From Variovorax saccharolyticus (lineage in GTDB: Bacteria; Pseudomonadota; Gammaproteobacteria; Burkholderiales; Burkholderiaceae_C): a stretch of DNA of 64,000 bases. The notes beneath the pieces are model-generated. The model saw nothing but the letters and a program-made list of their open reading frames with translations, was not told the DNA's origin and did no database searches. Positions 47,969-56,147 of the stretch are shown here, one piece after another. The stretch spans positions 1 through 64,000 of the forward strand of contig NZ_JASZYT010000002.1 in assembly GCF_030316765.1 (NCBI RefSeq), written 5' to 3'. Each line of letters starts with the position of its first letter. Position 1 is the first letter of the stretch. Both the position numbers and the translations under genes were made by a program.

Positions 47969-47996
47969 TCGACTGGCCGGAAACTGTCGCTATAGT
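47969..47996 (+). promoter_or_regulatory. Sigma-70-like promoter for the cold-shock fusion gene
   Basis: TCGACT (47969-47974) and TATAGT (47991-47996) are spaced by 16 bp. The predicted start near 48003 gives a leader of about 40 nt to the ATG at 48042. The -10 match is good; the -35 match is weak. Confidence 0.45.
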
Positions 47997-48041
47997 TTCG
48001 CGGCGCTGGCACCTCCAACAATCAAAGCCTCGTCGAACCAC

Positions 48042-48611
48042 ATGGCACTCACCGGAAAACTCAGAAGCTGGAACGACGAGCGGGGCTACGGCTTCATCGC
48101 ACCGCGAGACGGCGGCCGCGAACTGTTCGTCCACATCAGCGCGCTCCCAAGGGACGGGTCCCGTCCCACGGTGGGTGAGACGGTTACCTACGAACTGGGT
48201 CGCGGCAAAGACGGAAAGCCGCAAGCGGTGAACGTGTATCGGCAAGCACTAGGCAAGCCTTCCTCGTATCCGCGTTCGCCATCGCGGCCCACCAGGGACG
48301 GAAGACGCTCACCGATCAGCACCCTCGTCGGCTTCGTGATCGTCGTTGCCATCGGGGCCTACGGCTATTCGCAATACCAACGTCACACGGCGCGGCTTGC
48401 ACCGGCTGCCGCGATGGCGTCCCGGGAGGCCGTCGTCGCCGAGCCGGTGCCGATCAGCTACCGGTGCGACGGACGGACCCATTGCTCGCAAATGACATCG
48501 TGCAGCGAGGCCAAGTTCTTCCTGAAGAACTGCCCGGGGACTCAAATGGACGGGAACAACGACGGCGTGCCCTGCCAGCAGCAGTGGTGCACCAGCTTCT
48601 TGTCCAAGTAG
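48042..48611 (+). CDS. Cold-shock domain, membrane segment and excalibur domain fusion protein
   Basis: The 189-residue product has three parts: a cold-shock domain (residues 1-67; RGYGFIAPRDGG and LFVHISALP are the RNP-like motifs), one membrane helix at about 92-110, and a C-terminal excalibur calcium-binding domain (about 137-189; CSQMTSCSEAKFFLKNC and DGNNDGVPCQQQWC). The nucleic-acid-binding part would be cytoplasmic and the calcium-binding part periplasmic. Each domain is clear; the joint function is unknown. Confidence 0.88.
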   Translation: MALTGKLRSWNDERGYGFIAPRDGGRELFVHISALPRDGSRPTVGETVTYELGRGKDGKPQAVNVYRQALGKPSSYPRSPSRPTRDGRRSPISTLVGFVIVVAIGAYGYSQYQRHTARLAPAAAMASREAVVAEPVPISYRCDGRTHCSQMTSCSEAKFFLKNCPGTQMDGNNDGVPCQQQWCTSFLSK

Positions 48612-48620
48612 GCTCCCACA

Positions 48621-49175
48621 TTAGCCCCTGGCCACCGGCAACAACACCCGCCGAAGCCGCTCCAGCCACCCCGTCCATCGATCGCCCCTGCCGATGGGCA
48701 CCGATCGAAAGATGGCGCGCTGCTCTTCCAGCGCCACGTGCAGGTCGCGCAGGTTGCGCTCGTTGTAGGCCCAGGTTCCGGAGACGGTGATCAGCCCCGA
48801 TTGCACCGGCGTGACCTGGATGTCGGACGCACCGATCCGCTCCAGCGCTGCCACGCGAGCCGCCGCCTGGTGGGCCGGATCGCCGATGCCCGGCATGGGC
48901 CGCGAGGACGCGAAGCTGATCAGCAGCACCTGCGGATGGTGGCGGGCGATATGGGCGCAGGCTTCGTAGAACAGCAGGGCGCCGACGTTTCGCGGTTCGT
49001 CGTGGGCCACCGAAGTCGGCGTGAAGTTGCCAAGGTGCACCTCGGTGCCGCGCTCGTCGAGGTGCACGGGGTCCACCCGGCCGAGGAACAGGCCACCCGT
49101 GAACATCAGCATGGGCTGGCCCAGCTGATAAGGAGCGCCGCCCGGGCCGGCGATTTGAATGACCTGAGAGTCCAT
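48621..49175 (-). CDS. Conserved-looking protein of unknown function
   Basis: The 184-residue product has no signal peptide or membrane helix. It has a mixed alpha/beta pattern with HLGNFTPTSVAHDEPRNVGA, a helix-strand pair (CAHIARHHPQVLLISFASS), and a basic C-terminus. No family is recognised. It converges on the cold-shock fusion gene (9 bp between stops). The 298-bp region upstream to the antitoxin gene carries a CATAAT-like -10 on the minus strand near 49262 and the FitAB-type operator at its other end. Confidence 0.6.
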   Translation of the reverse strand: MDSQVIQIAGPGGAPYQLGQPMLMFTGGLFLGRVDPVHLDERGTEVHLGNFTPTSVAHDEPRNVGALLFYEACAHIARHHPQVLLISFASSRPMPGIGDPAHQAAARVAALERIGASDIQVTPVQSGLITVSGTWAYNERNLRDLHVALEEQRAIFRSVPIGRGDRWTGWLERLRRVLLPVARG

Positions 49176-49421
49176 GAACGGCGATGGGTGCTTCGTTGCA
49201 CCGCTGGTCTTGGCTCCCTGGCTCGACTTCGACGCCGTTCGATCGATCCGGTGCCTTCTTGATTATGTTTTGCAGCGCTCGGCGCCCGAGCGGCAATTCC
49301 CCCTCGGCTCTGGGTCTATGAGCGCGCATCGGGAGGCGTGAGCCTACCGACCTCGCGCCCGGCAGTCGATCACCGAAAACTGGTAATTCGGTGCGCCTTG
49401 CCGCGGCAGATCTGATTGCAT

Positions 49422-49438
49422 TGCTATCATTGACAGCA
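49422..49438. promoter_or_regulatory. Candidate operator of the FitAB-type pair
   Basis: TGCTATCA (49422-49429) and TGACAGCA (49431-49438) are an inverted repeat with one mismatch per arm pair and a 1-bp centre. A -10-like TATCAT (49425-49430) lies inside it. FitA-type antitoxins repress their own promoter from inverted repeats, and the half-site here looks like that of the Neisseria system as I remember it. Confidence 0.5.
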
Positions 49439-49473
49439 GAAGCTGCAACGACGTTCCAGGGGACATTCGCCAT

Positions 49474-49779
49474 ATGGCCACGCTCACCATCCGCAATCTC
49501 GATGACCCGCTCAAGAGTCGGCTGCGGCTGCGCGCGGCCGCACGAAATCGCTCAATGGAGGAGGAGGCGCGCCAGATCCTCAGGGCCGCCCTGCAGGATC
49601 CCTCCCCCGCGGTGGATCTCGGTGCCCGCATCCGGGCCCGGTTTGCCGAATTGGGTGACGTTCGATTGCCCATCGAGGCGCGCGAACCGGTACGTTCGCC
49701 ACCCGTGTCGGGTGACCCGCCGGTTGCCCGAGCGAGCCCCAGGCGCAAGTCCGGCGCGCTCTCCCGGAAGCGCGGATGA
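49474..49779 (+). CDS. FitA-like ribbon-helix-helix antitoxin
   Basis: The 101-residue product has the FitA-like Arc-type fold at its N-terminus (MATLTIRNLDDPLKSRLRLRAAARNRSMEEEARQIL pattern, residues 1-40). The tail after residue 65 is longer than usual and basic, ending SRKRG. AGGGGA lies before the ATG. The stop overlaps the PIN toxin start by 4 bp. It neutralises the toxin and probably represses the operon. Confidence 0.88.
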   Translation: MATLTIRNLDDPLKSRLRLRAAARNRSMEEEARQILRAALQDPSPAVDLGARIRARFAELGDVRLPIEAREPVRSPPVSGDPPVARASPRRKSGALSRKRG

Positions 49780-50210
49780 GCACGCTGCTCGATACCAACG
49801 TGCTGTCTGAACTGCTGCGCACGACGCCGGAGCCGAAGGTCTTGGCATGGTTCTCGATGCAGCCGGCCGACACCCTGTTTGTCAGCGCCGTCACACAAGC
49901 CGAGATGATGCTGGGTGCGCGGTTGCTGCCTGCGGGCAGGCGGCGCACGGCGCTGGAAGCCGCCCTGCGCGCGACCTTCGACGAGGACTTCGGCACCCGT
50001 ATCCTGCCCTTCGACAGCGCGGCGGTATCGACCTATGTCGATATCGTGAGCGTCCGCCGCGCTGCAGGCCGGCCCATCTCGCAGTTCGATGCGCAGATCG
50101 CGGCGATCGCAAGACATCACGGTGCTCGGCTTGCGACCCGAAACGTCGGCGACTTCGAGGGCGCCGGGGTCGCGATCGTCAACCCCTGGACCTCGGCCCC
50201 GCGCAAGTAG
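49776..50210 (+). CDS. PIN-domain toxin, FitB/VapC type
   Basis: The 144-residue product is a complete PIN-domain ribonuclease. The acidic metal-binding residues are present: Asp6 (LLDTNVLSELL), Glu43 (TQAEMMLG), Asp105 (ISQFDAQIA), and Asp126 after Asn123 (TRNVGDFEG). FitB/VapC toxins cut tRNA or rRNA. It overlaps the antitoxin gene by 4 bp and appears intact. Confidence 0.92.
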   Translation: MSTLLDTNVLSELLRTTPEPKVLAWFSMQPADTLFVSAVTQAEMMLGARLLPAGRRRTALEAALRATFDEDFGTRILPFDSAAVSTYVDIVSVRRAAGRPISQFDAQIAAIARHHGARLATRNVGDFEGAGVAIVNPWTSAPRK

Positions 50211-50261
50211 GCGCTGCAAACCCCGGCCCGTCGGCGATGCCGGTGCGCGCGTCCCCTCTGC

Positions 50262-52664
50262 CTACTGCCGCGCCATCGCGATGCGCAGGGCCTCCTCGGG
50301 CGAGACCAGGTGATCCACGCTCTCGGCAGCCTCGGCGATGGCAAGCTGCACACCCTTGACGCGCCCGTTGAAGGCGTTGTCCTTGGGGCCGTAGTCGGGA
50401 GACACCGGCGCGCCGCTGTCTTCGCCCACGTCGCAGCCGTCGTCGGCCGAGAACACCATCGCCTGGGTGATCGGGACCGAGCCCTCGCCGGTCTTCTTGC
50501 CATCGATGAACAAGCTCACCTGGCCGCCCTTGCCCAGGCCGCCGCCCGCATACGCGAACTCCATGCGCACCTGATGCTCGCCGGCCGGCAGCGGGTCCGC
50601 GGATTCGACGAAGTAGTGGTTAACGCCCGCCACGTTGTAGCAGTACTTGAGCTTGCCCTTGTGCGCGTAGAGGCTCCAGCCGCCGATGTTGGCGCCCTGG
50701 GCGATGATCACGCCCTGTGCCCCGCTGGCCGCGACCACGATCTCGGCAGTGACGGAGTGGGACTTGTTCTTGAGGTTGAGAACGCAGTTCTCGGACAACC
50801 GGCTCATGCCGCCGAACAGCAGCTGCGTGTTGCCCCTGATCAGCACCGGCCGGCCCGCGGTGTCGGGATTCATCTTCTCGACCACCCGATCGTCGATGGG
50901 CAGCACCTTGTAGCGCGTGGCCTCGATCAGCCACAGGCGCTGCAGCTCGTGCAGCTTCGCGGGCATCTGCCCGGACAGATCGCGGGCCTGGCTCCAGTCC
51001 TTGGTCGTGTCGTAGAGCTCCCAGACATCGTCGTCGAGCGCCACCGTCTTGCGGCCCATCAGAACCCACGGCGTGCCGTGCTTGGTGACCGCGGTCCAGC
51101 CCTTGTGATAGATGCCGCGGTTGCCGAACATCTCGAAGTACTGGGTCTCGTGCCGCTCGGCGGCGCCCGCATCGTTGAAGGTGTACAGCATGCTGACGCC
51201 CTCCAGCGGCTCCTGGGCCACGCCGTTGACCTCGACCGGCTCCGGCAGGCCCGCCGCCTCGAGAATCGTCGGTGCGATGTCGATCACGTGGTGGAACTGC
51301 GAGCGCAGCTCGCCCTTGGCCGCGATCCCCTTCGGCCAGTGGACGATGGTGCCGTTGCGCGTGCCGCCCCAGTGCGAAGCCACCTGCTTGGTCCATTGGT
51401 AGGGGGTGTTCATCGCATGTGCCCAGCCCACCGCGTAGTGGTTGTACGACTCGGGGCCGCCGAGCTTGTCGTAGCGCGCCATCAGGAACTCGGGCGTTTC
51501 GAGGGCGGCGAGTCCGTTGAAATTGGCCATCTCGTTGTAGGCGCCGTTCAGCGTGCCTTCCGCGGAAGCGCCGTTGTCGCCGACGATGTAGTAGACCAGC
51601 GTGTCGTCGAGGATGCCGAGCCGCTCGATGCTGTCGAGCAGGCGGCCCACATGGTGGTCGGTGAACTCCATGAAGCCCGCGTACACCTCCATCTGCCGGC
51701 GCAGGATCGGCTTCATCGCGTCGGGCATGTCCTCCCATGCGGGGATTTCCGCGTGCCGCGCGGTGAGCTCGCAGTCGGCCGGGATCACGCCCAGTGCCTT
51801 CTGCCGGGCAATGGTTTCCTCGCGCAGCTTGTCCCATCCCTGGTCGAACTTGCCCTTGTACTTGTCGGCCCATTCCTTGGGGACGTGATGGGGCGCGTGC
51901 GTGGCGCCGGGCGCGAAGTAGGCGAAGAAGGGTTTGTCGGGTGCCAGCGCCTTCTGCTGCCCGATCCAGGCCATCGCCTTGTCGGTCATGTCCTCCATCA
52001 GGTGGTAGCCCTCTTCGGGCGTCTTCTTCGGCTCGACGGGATTGGTGCCTTCGTACAGGCTCGGATACCACTGGTTGGCCTCGCCGCCGACGAAGCCGTA
52101 GAAGTACTCGAAGCCGCCGCCGCCGGTGGGCCAGGCGTCGAAGGGGCCGACCGAGCTCGTCTCCCAGACCGGCACTTCGTGGCACTTGCCGAATTGCGCC
52201 GTGGAGTAGCCGTTGAGCTTCAGCGTGCGCGCCAGGGGCGACATCGAGTTGGGAAGCACCGAGCTGTAGCCGGGCGCGCCGGTGGCGATCTCGGTGATGC
52301 CGCCCATGCCGCAGGAATGGTGGTTGCGGCCGGTCAGCAGGGCCTGTCGCGTCGGCGAGCAAAGCGCGGTGGTATGGAAGCGATTGAACTTCAGGCCGGC
52401 CGCGGCCAGCTTCTCGGCGTTCGGGGTCTGGCAGGGGCCGCCGAAGGCACTGGCCGAGCCGAAGCCGGCATCGTCGATCAGGACGATCAACACGTTGGGC
52501 GCACCCTTGGGCGGGCGCAACTGGTCGATCGGCGGGAAGTGGGTGTCGGGGTCCTTGGCGTCGTAGGTGATGAGCCCGGGTCTGGCCGTGTTGCGCATCG
52601 GCAGATGGGTACGAATCCGCCCATCGCCCGAGCCCGGGTCCTTCGGCTTGGATTGATCGCTCAT
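50262..52664 (-). CDS. Arylsulfatase
   Basis: The 800-residue product is a large type I sulfatase. The signature CSPTRQALLTGR contains Cys102, which is converted to formylglycine, and Arg106; metal ligands lie in LIDDAGFGS (Asp64, Asp65) and YYIVGDNGAS. The long C-terminal region (about 600-800) is a beta-rich extension found in 780-800 residue arylsulfatases. It hydrolyses sulfate esters. No signal peptide is seen. GGAG precedes the ATG at 52664; a GTG at 52673 is an alternative. No formylglycine-generating enzyme gene is adjacent. Confidence 0.9.
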   Translation of the reverse strand: MSDQSKPKDPGSGDGRIRTHLPMRNTARPGLITYDAKDPDTHFPPIDQLRPPKGAPNVLIVLIDDAGFGSASAFGGPCQTPNAEKLAAAGLKFNRFHTTALCSPTRQALLTGRNHHSCGMGGITEIATGAPGYSSVLPNSMSPLARTLKLNGYSTAQFGKCHEVPVWETSSVGPFDAWPTGGGGFEYFYGFVGGEANQWYPSLYEGTNPVEPKKTPEEGYHLMEDMTDKAMAWIGQQKALAPDKPFFAYFAPGATHAPHHVPKEWADKYKGKFDQGWDKLREETIARQKALGVIPADCELTARHAEIPAWEDMPDAMKPILRRQMEVYAGFMEFTDHHVGRLLDSIERLGILDDTLVYYIVGDNGASAEGTLNGAYNEMANFNGLAALETPEFLMARYDKLGGPESYNHYAVGWAHAMNTPYQWTKQVASHWGGTRNGTIVHWPKGIAAKGELRSQFHHVIDIAPTILEAAGLPEPVEVNGVAQEPLEGVSMLYTFNDAGAAERHETQYFEMFGNRGIYHKGWTAVTKHGTPWVLMGRKTVALDDDVWELYDTTKDWSQARDLSGQMPAKLHELQRLWLIEATRYKVLPIDDRVVEKMNPDTAGRPVLIRGNTQLLFGGMSRLSENCVLNLKNKSHSVTAEIVVAASGAQGVIIAQGANIGGWSLYAHKGKLKYCYNVAGVNHYFVESADPLPAGEHQVRMEFAYAGGGLGKGGQVSLFIDGKKTGEGSVPITQAMVFSADDGCDVGEDSGAPVSPDYGPKDNAFNGRVKGVQLAIAEAAESVDHLVSPEEALRIAMARQ

Positions 52665-52957
52665 GAGCTTCACTCCTCGGTCGGTCGGTAGAGCGGATGC
52701 ACATCACGAACGAGCTCTCCGAGCCATTCCTCTGGGCCGCTCAAGACCGCGGCCTCGAATTTCGAAGGGCGAGCGTACCCGGAAGCGGGCTCGCCTGCCA
52801 GTGCCGGATGTGTCGAAGGGTGGCCGGGCGATTCCTTGCACGGGTCTGGGGCGGCGTAGGACATCGGCCACCCTCTTTCGAGCGCAATGCTGCGGTGCCG
52901 CATCGCGCGCGCCGCCCAGACTTCCTCAACGGCCCCCGGTCGATGAAAGCAGTGCCA

Positions 52958-53164
52958 ATGAGCAATCCCTGGACGAAGAAGAATCCGCTGATGAGCATGT
53001 GGCTCAGCGCAGCCAACAGGACGATGGGTGCGGCCCGCGGCCAGGCCACTGGCGCCGCGAAACGCCAGGCCGGCGCGATGCAGGCCGAAGCCGCCCGGCA
53101 GATCGTCGATTTCTGGAGCGGAAAGACGACCCTGTCGGCCTCCAGGCGCAAGACCCGCCGCTGA
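52958..53164 (+). CDS. Small protein upstream of a PHB-depolymerase-family gene
   Basis: The 68-residue product begins MSNPWTKKNPLMSMWLSAAN and is rich in Ala, Arg and Gln with a phasin-like amphipathic helix. An in-frame ATG at 52943 would add five residues. Its TGA overlaps the esterase ATG (TGATG), so the two are coupled. It may associate with polymer granules or aid the esterase; this is inferred from context. The 293 bp before it, to the sulfatase start, show no other gene. Confidence 0.65.
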   Translation: MSNPWTKKNPLMSMWLSAANRTMGAARGQATGAAKRQAGAMQAEAARQIVDFWSGKTTLSASRRKTRR

Positions 53165-54198
53165 TGGCGCGGCGCAAGAAGGCCGGCCTGTGGACCGGCG
53201 TCTTCGCCCGCGGCATGGAAGCGATCACGCGCACCACGCTGCGTGCGAGCCAGAGAGCGGTCGCCGAAGCCGTGAAGCCGGCGATCGAGAAGCGCCGTCC
53301 TCCGGCGGGGGCAGGGCAATGGATTTCCGGCGTCGCGATGGGCGCTGCGGGAATGCGCCGTTTCAGGCTTTATCGCCCGCCCGGGATCATGTTCGGCGAA
53401 CGCCTGCCATTGATGGTGATGCTGCACGGCTGCGGCCAGGACGCGAAGAGCTTCGCGACCAGCACGCGCATGAATCGCGTCGCCGCGCGCGAACGTTTCC
53501 TCGTGCTGTATCCGGAGCAGGACCGCGTGTCGAATCCGCAAGGCTGCTGGAACTGGTTCGACACCTCGTCGGGGCGCGCCTACGGCGAGGCCGGGCTCAT
53601 CATGAAGGCCATCGACCAGGTCTGCCTCATGTACGCTGTGGACAGGGAGCGCATCGCGGTGGCCGGCCTGTCGGCGGGTGCCAGCATGGCGGCCTTGCTG
53701 GTCACCAGGCATCCGGAGCGCTTCGCCGCGGTCGTGATGCATTCGGGCATTCCGCCCGGCACCGCGCACTCGACGCTTTCCGCGCTCGGCGCGATGCACG
53801 GCCATCGGTCCACGCGGCCGCTGCCTGTCACGCCGGTCGCGATGGCGGCTTCATGGCCTCCGTTGATGGTGATCCATGGCTCTCTCGACAAGGTGGTCGC
53901 GGCGTCGAACGGCCTCGCCGCCGCGCAAGCCTGGGCGGTCGCGGCCGGCGCGAACGCAGGCCAGGGTCGCCGCGTGCAGCGCGGCAACCGGTATCCGACG
54001 CACGTGACCGACTTCAAGCGCAGGGGCAAGACTGTTGCCACCCTGGTCGAGGTCGAGCGCCTCGGGCACGCCTGGAGCGGCGGCGCGGCGCAGCAGGCCT
54101 ACAGCGACGGCAAGGGCCCGGATGCGTCGCGGATGACGTGGGCCTTCGCCGCCAGGCAATTCGCTCGGACTGGCGTCAAGCCGGTTCGCAGTCAGTGA
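53164..54198 (+). CDS. PHB depolymerase family esterase
   Basis: The 344-residue product matches the esterase PHB-depolymerase family (LpqC/feruloyl-esterase-like). Motifs are MLHGCGQDAKSF, the nucleophile Ser170 in GLSAGAS, the Asp region HGSLDKVV and the His in LGHAWSGG. There is a basic N-terminus and no clear signal peptide, so an intracellular polyhydroxyalkanoate or other ester substrate is possible. It starts within the stop of the small upstream gene. Confidence 0.87.
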   Translation: MARRKKAGLWTGVFARGMEAITRTTLRASQRAVAEAVKPAIEKRRPPAGAGQWISGVAMGAAGMRRFRLYRPPGIMFGERLPLMVMLHGCGQDAKSFATSTRMNRVAARERFLVLYPEQDRVSNPQGCWNWFDTSSGRAYGEAGLIMKAIDQVCLMYAVDRERIAVAGLSAGASMAALLVTRHPERFAAVVMHSGIPPGTAHSTLSALGAMHGHRSTRPLPVTPVAMAASWPPLMVIHGSLDKVVAASNGLAAAQAWAVAAGANAGQGRRVQRGNRYPTHVTDFKRRGKTVATLVEVERLGHAWSGGAAQQAYSDGKGPDASRMTWAFAARQFARTGVKPVRSQ

Positions 54199-54226
54199 CC
54201 ATTCAAAGCGAAAGGGACAGTCACCC

Positions 54227-54652
54227 ATGAAGTTGCAACAACACCAGAACCGGATCCTTCTCGGCGTCTTGCTTGCGGGCGCTCTCGCCGCCGGCGGGGT
54301 CGCGAATGCCCAGGCGCCCGGCACGCCGAACCTCGGCGTCGGCGCGAGTGCCGGCGTCAGTGCCGATGTCAACGCCAATGGCAATCCCAGGACCGCACCC
54401 AAGCAAGGGGCCGCGGCCGCAGATGCCAATGCCGGCGTGCATGCCGATGCAGCCGAAAGGGCCGCCCGCGCGAAGGACGGCGCGACCAGTGCGCTCGGCG
54501 GCGTGACGAACACGGTGGGCGGGACGCTGGGCGGCGTGACCGGCGTGACCGGCGTGACCGGCGTGACCGGTGCGGCCGATGCCCTGACCGGCGCGGGCGC
54601 GAACGTCGACGGCCAGGCTCAAGGCTCGGGCACGCTCGGCATCCGGAAGTAG
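54227..54652 (+). CDS. Low-complexity exported protein
   Basis: The 141-residue product has a signal peptide ending VANAQ at about residue 29. The mature part is Gly/Ala/Asn/Val-rich without cysteines and contains four tandem Gly-Val-Thr units. Codons in the repeat are nearly identical (9-bp unit). It is probably unstructured; function unknown. It follows the esterase gene by 28 bp. Confidence 0.6.
   Translation: MKLQQHQNRILLGVLLAGALAAGGVANAQAPGTPNLGVGASAGVSADVNANGNPRTAPKQGAAAADANAGVHADAAERAARAKDGATSALGGVTNTVGGTLGGVTGVTGVTGVTGAADALTGAGANVDGQAQGSGTLGIRK
54533..54568. repeat. Four tandem copies of a 9-bp unit
   Basis: GGCGTGACC is repeated four times without change (54533-54568), encoding Gly-Val-Thr units in the exported low-complexity protein. 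Gain or loss of units would keep the frame. Confidence 0.85.
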
Positions 54653-54655
54653 GTC

Positions 54656-54961
54656 TCAGTCGAAGACCGGCCTGAAGAAGCTGCGCTCGTAGCTGACGAT
54701 GCAGCGGGTTTCTTCGGCGTACCTGAAGGCGGCCTGGCAATCTGCATCGGCCATCGACCGCGCCCGATAGTCCTCGTACGCCGCCAGACTGGGGAAGCTG
54801 AACATCGCGAGCGCGATGTTGTTGGCTCCCTCGGACGGCAGGAAGTAGCCATGGTGCTTGCCGCCGAATCTCTCGACCAGCGGGATCCACATCCTGCCGT
54901 AGCGCTCGAACTCCGCGAGCTTGAAGGGATCGATGACGTAGCGCAGGTAGCAGGTGACCAT
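54656..54961 (-). CDS. NIPSNAP-family protein
   Basis: The 101-residue product fits the NIPSNAP dimeric alpha/beta-barrel fold: MVTCYLRYVIDPFKLAEFERYGRMW at the start, HHGYFLPSEGANNIALAMFSFPSLAAYEDYR in the middle. Members are small proteins of unknown activity. It lies downstream of acdS on the same strand, 31 bp after its stop. Confidence 0.85.
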   Translation of the reverse strand: MVTCYLRYVIDPFKLAEFERYGRMWIPLVERFGGKHHGYFLPSEGANNIALAMFSFPSLAAYEDYRARSMADADCQAAFRYAEETRCIVSYERSFFRPVFD

Positions 54962-54992
54962 GGGCGGACTTTAGCCGACCGCCAGGGCCGCT

Positions 54993-56009
54993 TCAGCCGT
55001 TGCGAAACAGGAAGCTGTAGGCGTTGAGGGCCGGCACGCCGCCGAGATGCGCGTACAGCACCTTCGAGCCTGCGGGAAACTCGCCCAGGCGCACTTTCTC
55101 GATCATGCCGTGCATCGACTTGCCTTCGTACACCGGGTCGGTGAGCATGGCTTCGGTGCGGGCGCTCAGGCGGATCGCTTCGAGCGTGCCTTCGCTCGGC
55201 AAGCCGTACTCGGGTCCGCCGAAGCGCGTGTCGAGCACCACGTCCTCGGCGCTGATCTCGCGGCCCAGCCCCACCAGTTCGGCCGTCTGCCTCGAGATGC
55301 GCAGGATCTGCTCGAAGGTCTGCTTCGGCTTGGCCGAGGCGTCGATGCCGATCACGCGCTCGGCGCGCCCGTCGGCCGCGAAGCCCACTACCATGCCCGC
55401 TTGCGTGCTGCCGGTGACCGAGCAGGTGACGATGTAGTCGAACTTGAAGCCCAGCTCGGCCTCCTGCTGGCGCACTTCCTCGGCGAAGCCCACGAAGCCG
55501 AGCCCGCCCTTCGGATGCTCGGAGCAGCCCGCCGGAATCGGGAAGGGCTTGCCGCCGGCGCGGCGCACGCTGTCCATCGCGTCTTCCCAGCTCTTGCGGA
55601 TGCCGATGTCGAAGCCGGCGGCATCGAGCCGCACGTCCGCGCCCATGATGCGCGACATCTCGATGTTGCCCACGCGGTCGTACACCGCGTCCGAGTAGTT
55701 GACCCAGTTCTCCTGCACCAGCACGCACTTCATGCCGAGATGGGCGGCCACCGCGGCGACCTGCCGGGTCTGGTTCGACTGGATGCCGCCGATCGACACC
55801 AGCGTGTCGTAGCCACCTTCGATGGCCTCGGGGATCAGGTACTCGAGCTTGCGCGTCTTGTTGCCGCCGAAGGCCAGGCCGCTGTTGCAGTCCTCGCGCT
55901 TGGCATAGAGCTCGACCTTGCCGCCCAGATGGGCGCTGAGCCGCCGCAAGGGCTGGATCGGCGTCGGTCCGAAAGTGAGTGGGTAGCGCGGGAATTTCTG
56001 CAGGTTCAT
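54993..56009 (-). CDS. acdS: 1-aminocyclopropane-1-carboxylate deaminase
   Basis: The 338-residue product is a PLP enzyme of exactly the usual AcdS length. PLP Lys51 lies in [12 protein letters not shown]; active-site Tyr268 and Tyr294 are present. Glu295 (DPVYEGK) and Leu322 (YAHLGG) are both present, the pair that separates true ACC deaminases from D-cysteine desulfhydrases. It converts the ethylene precursor ACC to 2-oxobutyrate and ammonia, a trait of plant-associated bacteria. It is divergent from an Lrp-type regulator gene. Confidence 0.95.
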   Translation of the reverse strand: MNLQKFPRYPLTFGPTPIQPLRRLSAHLGGKVELYAKREDCNSGLAFGGNKTRKLEYLIPEAIEGGYDTLVSIGGIQSNQTRQVAAVAAHLGMKCVLVQENWVNYSDAVYDRVGNIEMSRIMGADVRLDAAGFDIGIRKSWEDAMDSVRRAGGKPFPIPAGCSEHPKGGLGFVGFAEEVRQQEAELGFKFDYIVTCSVTGSTQAGMVVGFAADGRAERVIGIDASAKPKQTFEQILRISRQTAELVGLGREISAEDVVLDTRFGGPEYGLPSEGTLEAIRLSARTEAMLTDPVYEGKSMHGMIEKVRLGEFPAGSKVLYAHLGGVPALNAYSFLFRNG

Positions 56010-56069
56010 GGCGATTCCTAGGGTTCGGGAGAGGAACCGGAATCGTAGGAAGGAAAGCTCGTTCGATGG

Positions 56070-56093
56070 TTGCAAATTCAGATCGATTTGCGA
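56070..56093. promoter_or_regulatory. Inverted repeat between acdS and its regulator
   Basis: TTGCAAAT (56070-56077) and ATTTGCGA (56086-56093) form 8-bp arms with one mismatch around an 8-bp spacer. It lies in the middle of the divergent promoter region, where an Lrp-type AcdR would bind. No clear promoter is assigned on either side. Confidence 0.55.
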
Positions 56094-56147
56094 CACTCCT
56101 GACAAGCTTCAGAACGATTGGCAGTGATTGATTTTGTCGAGAGCCTC

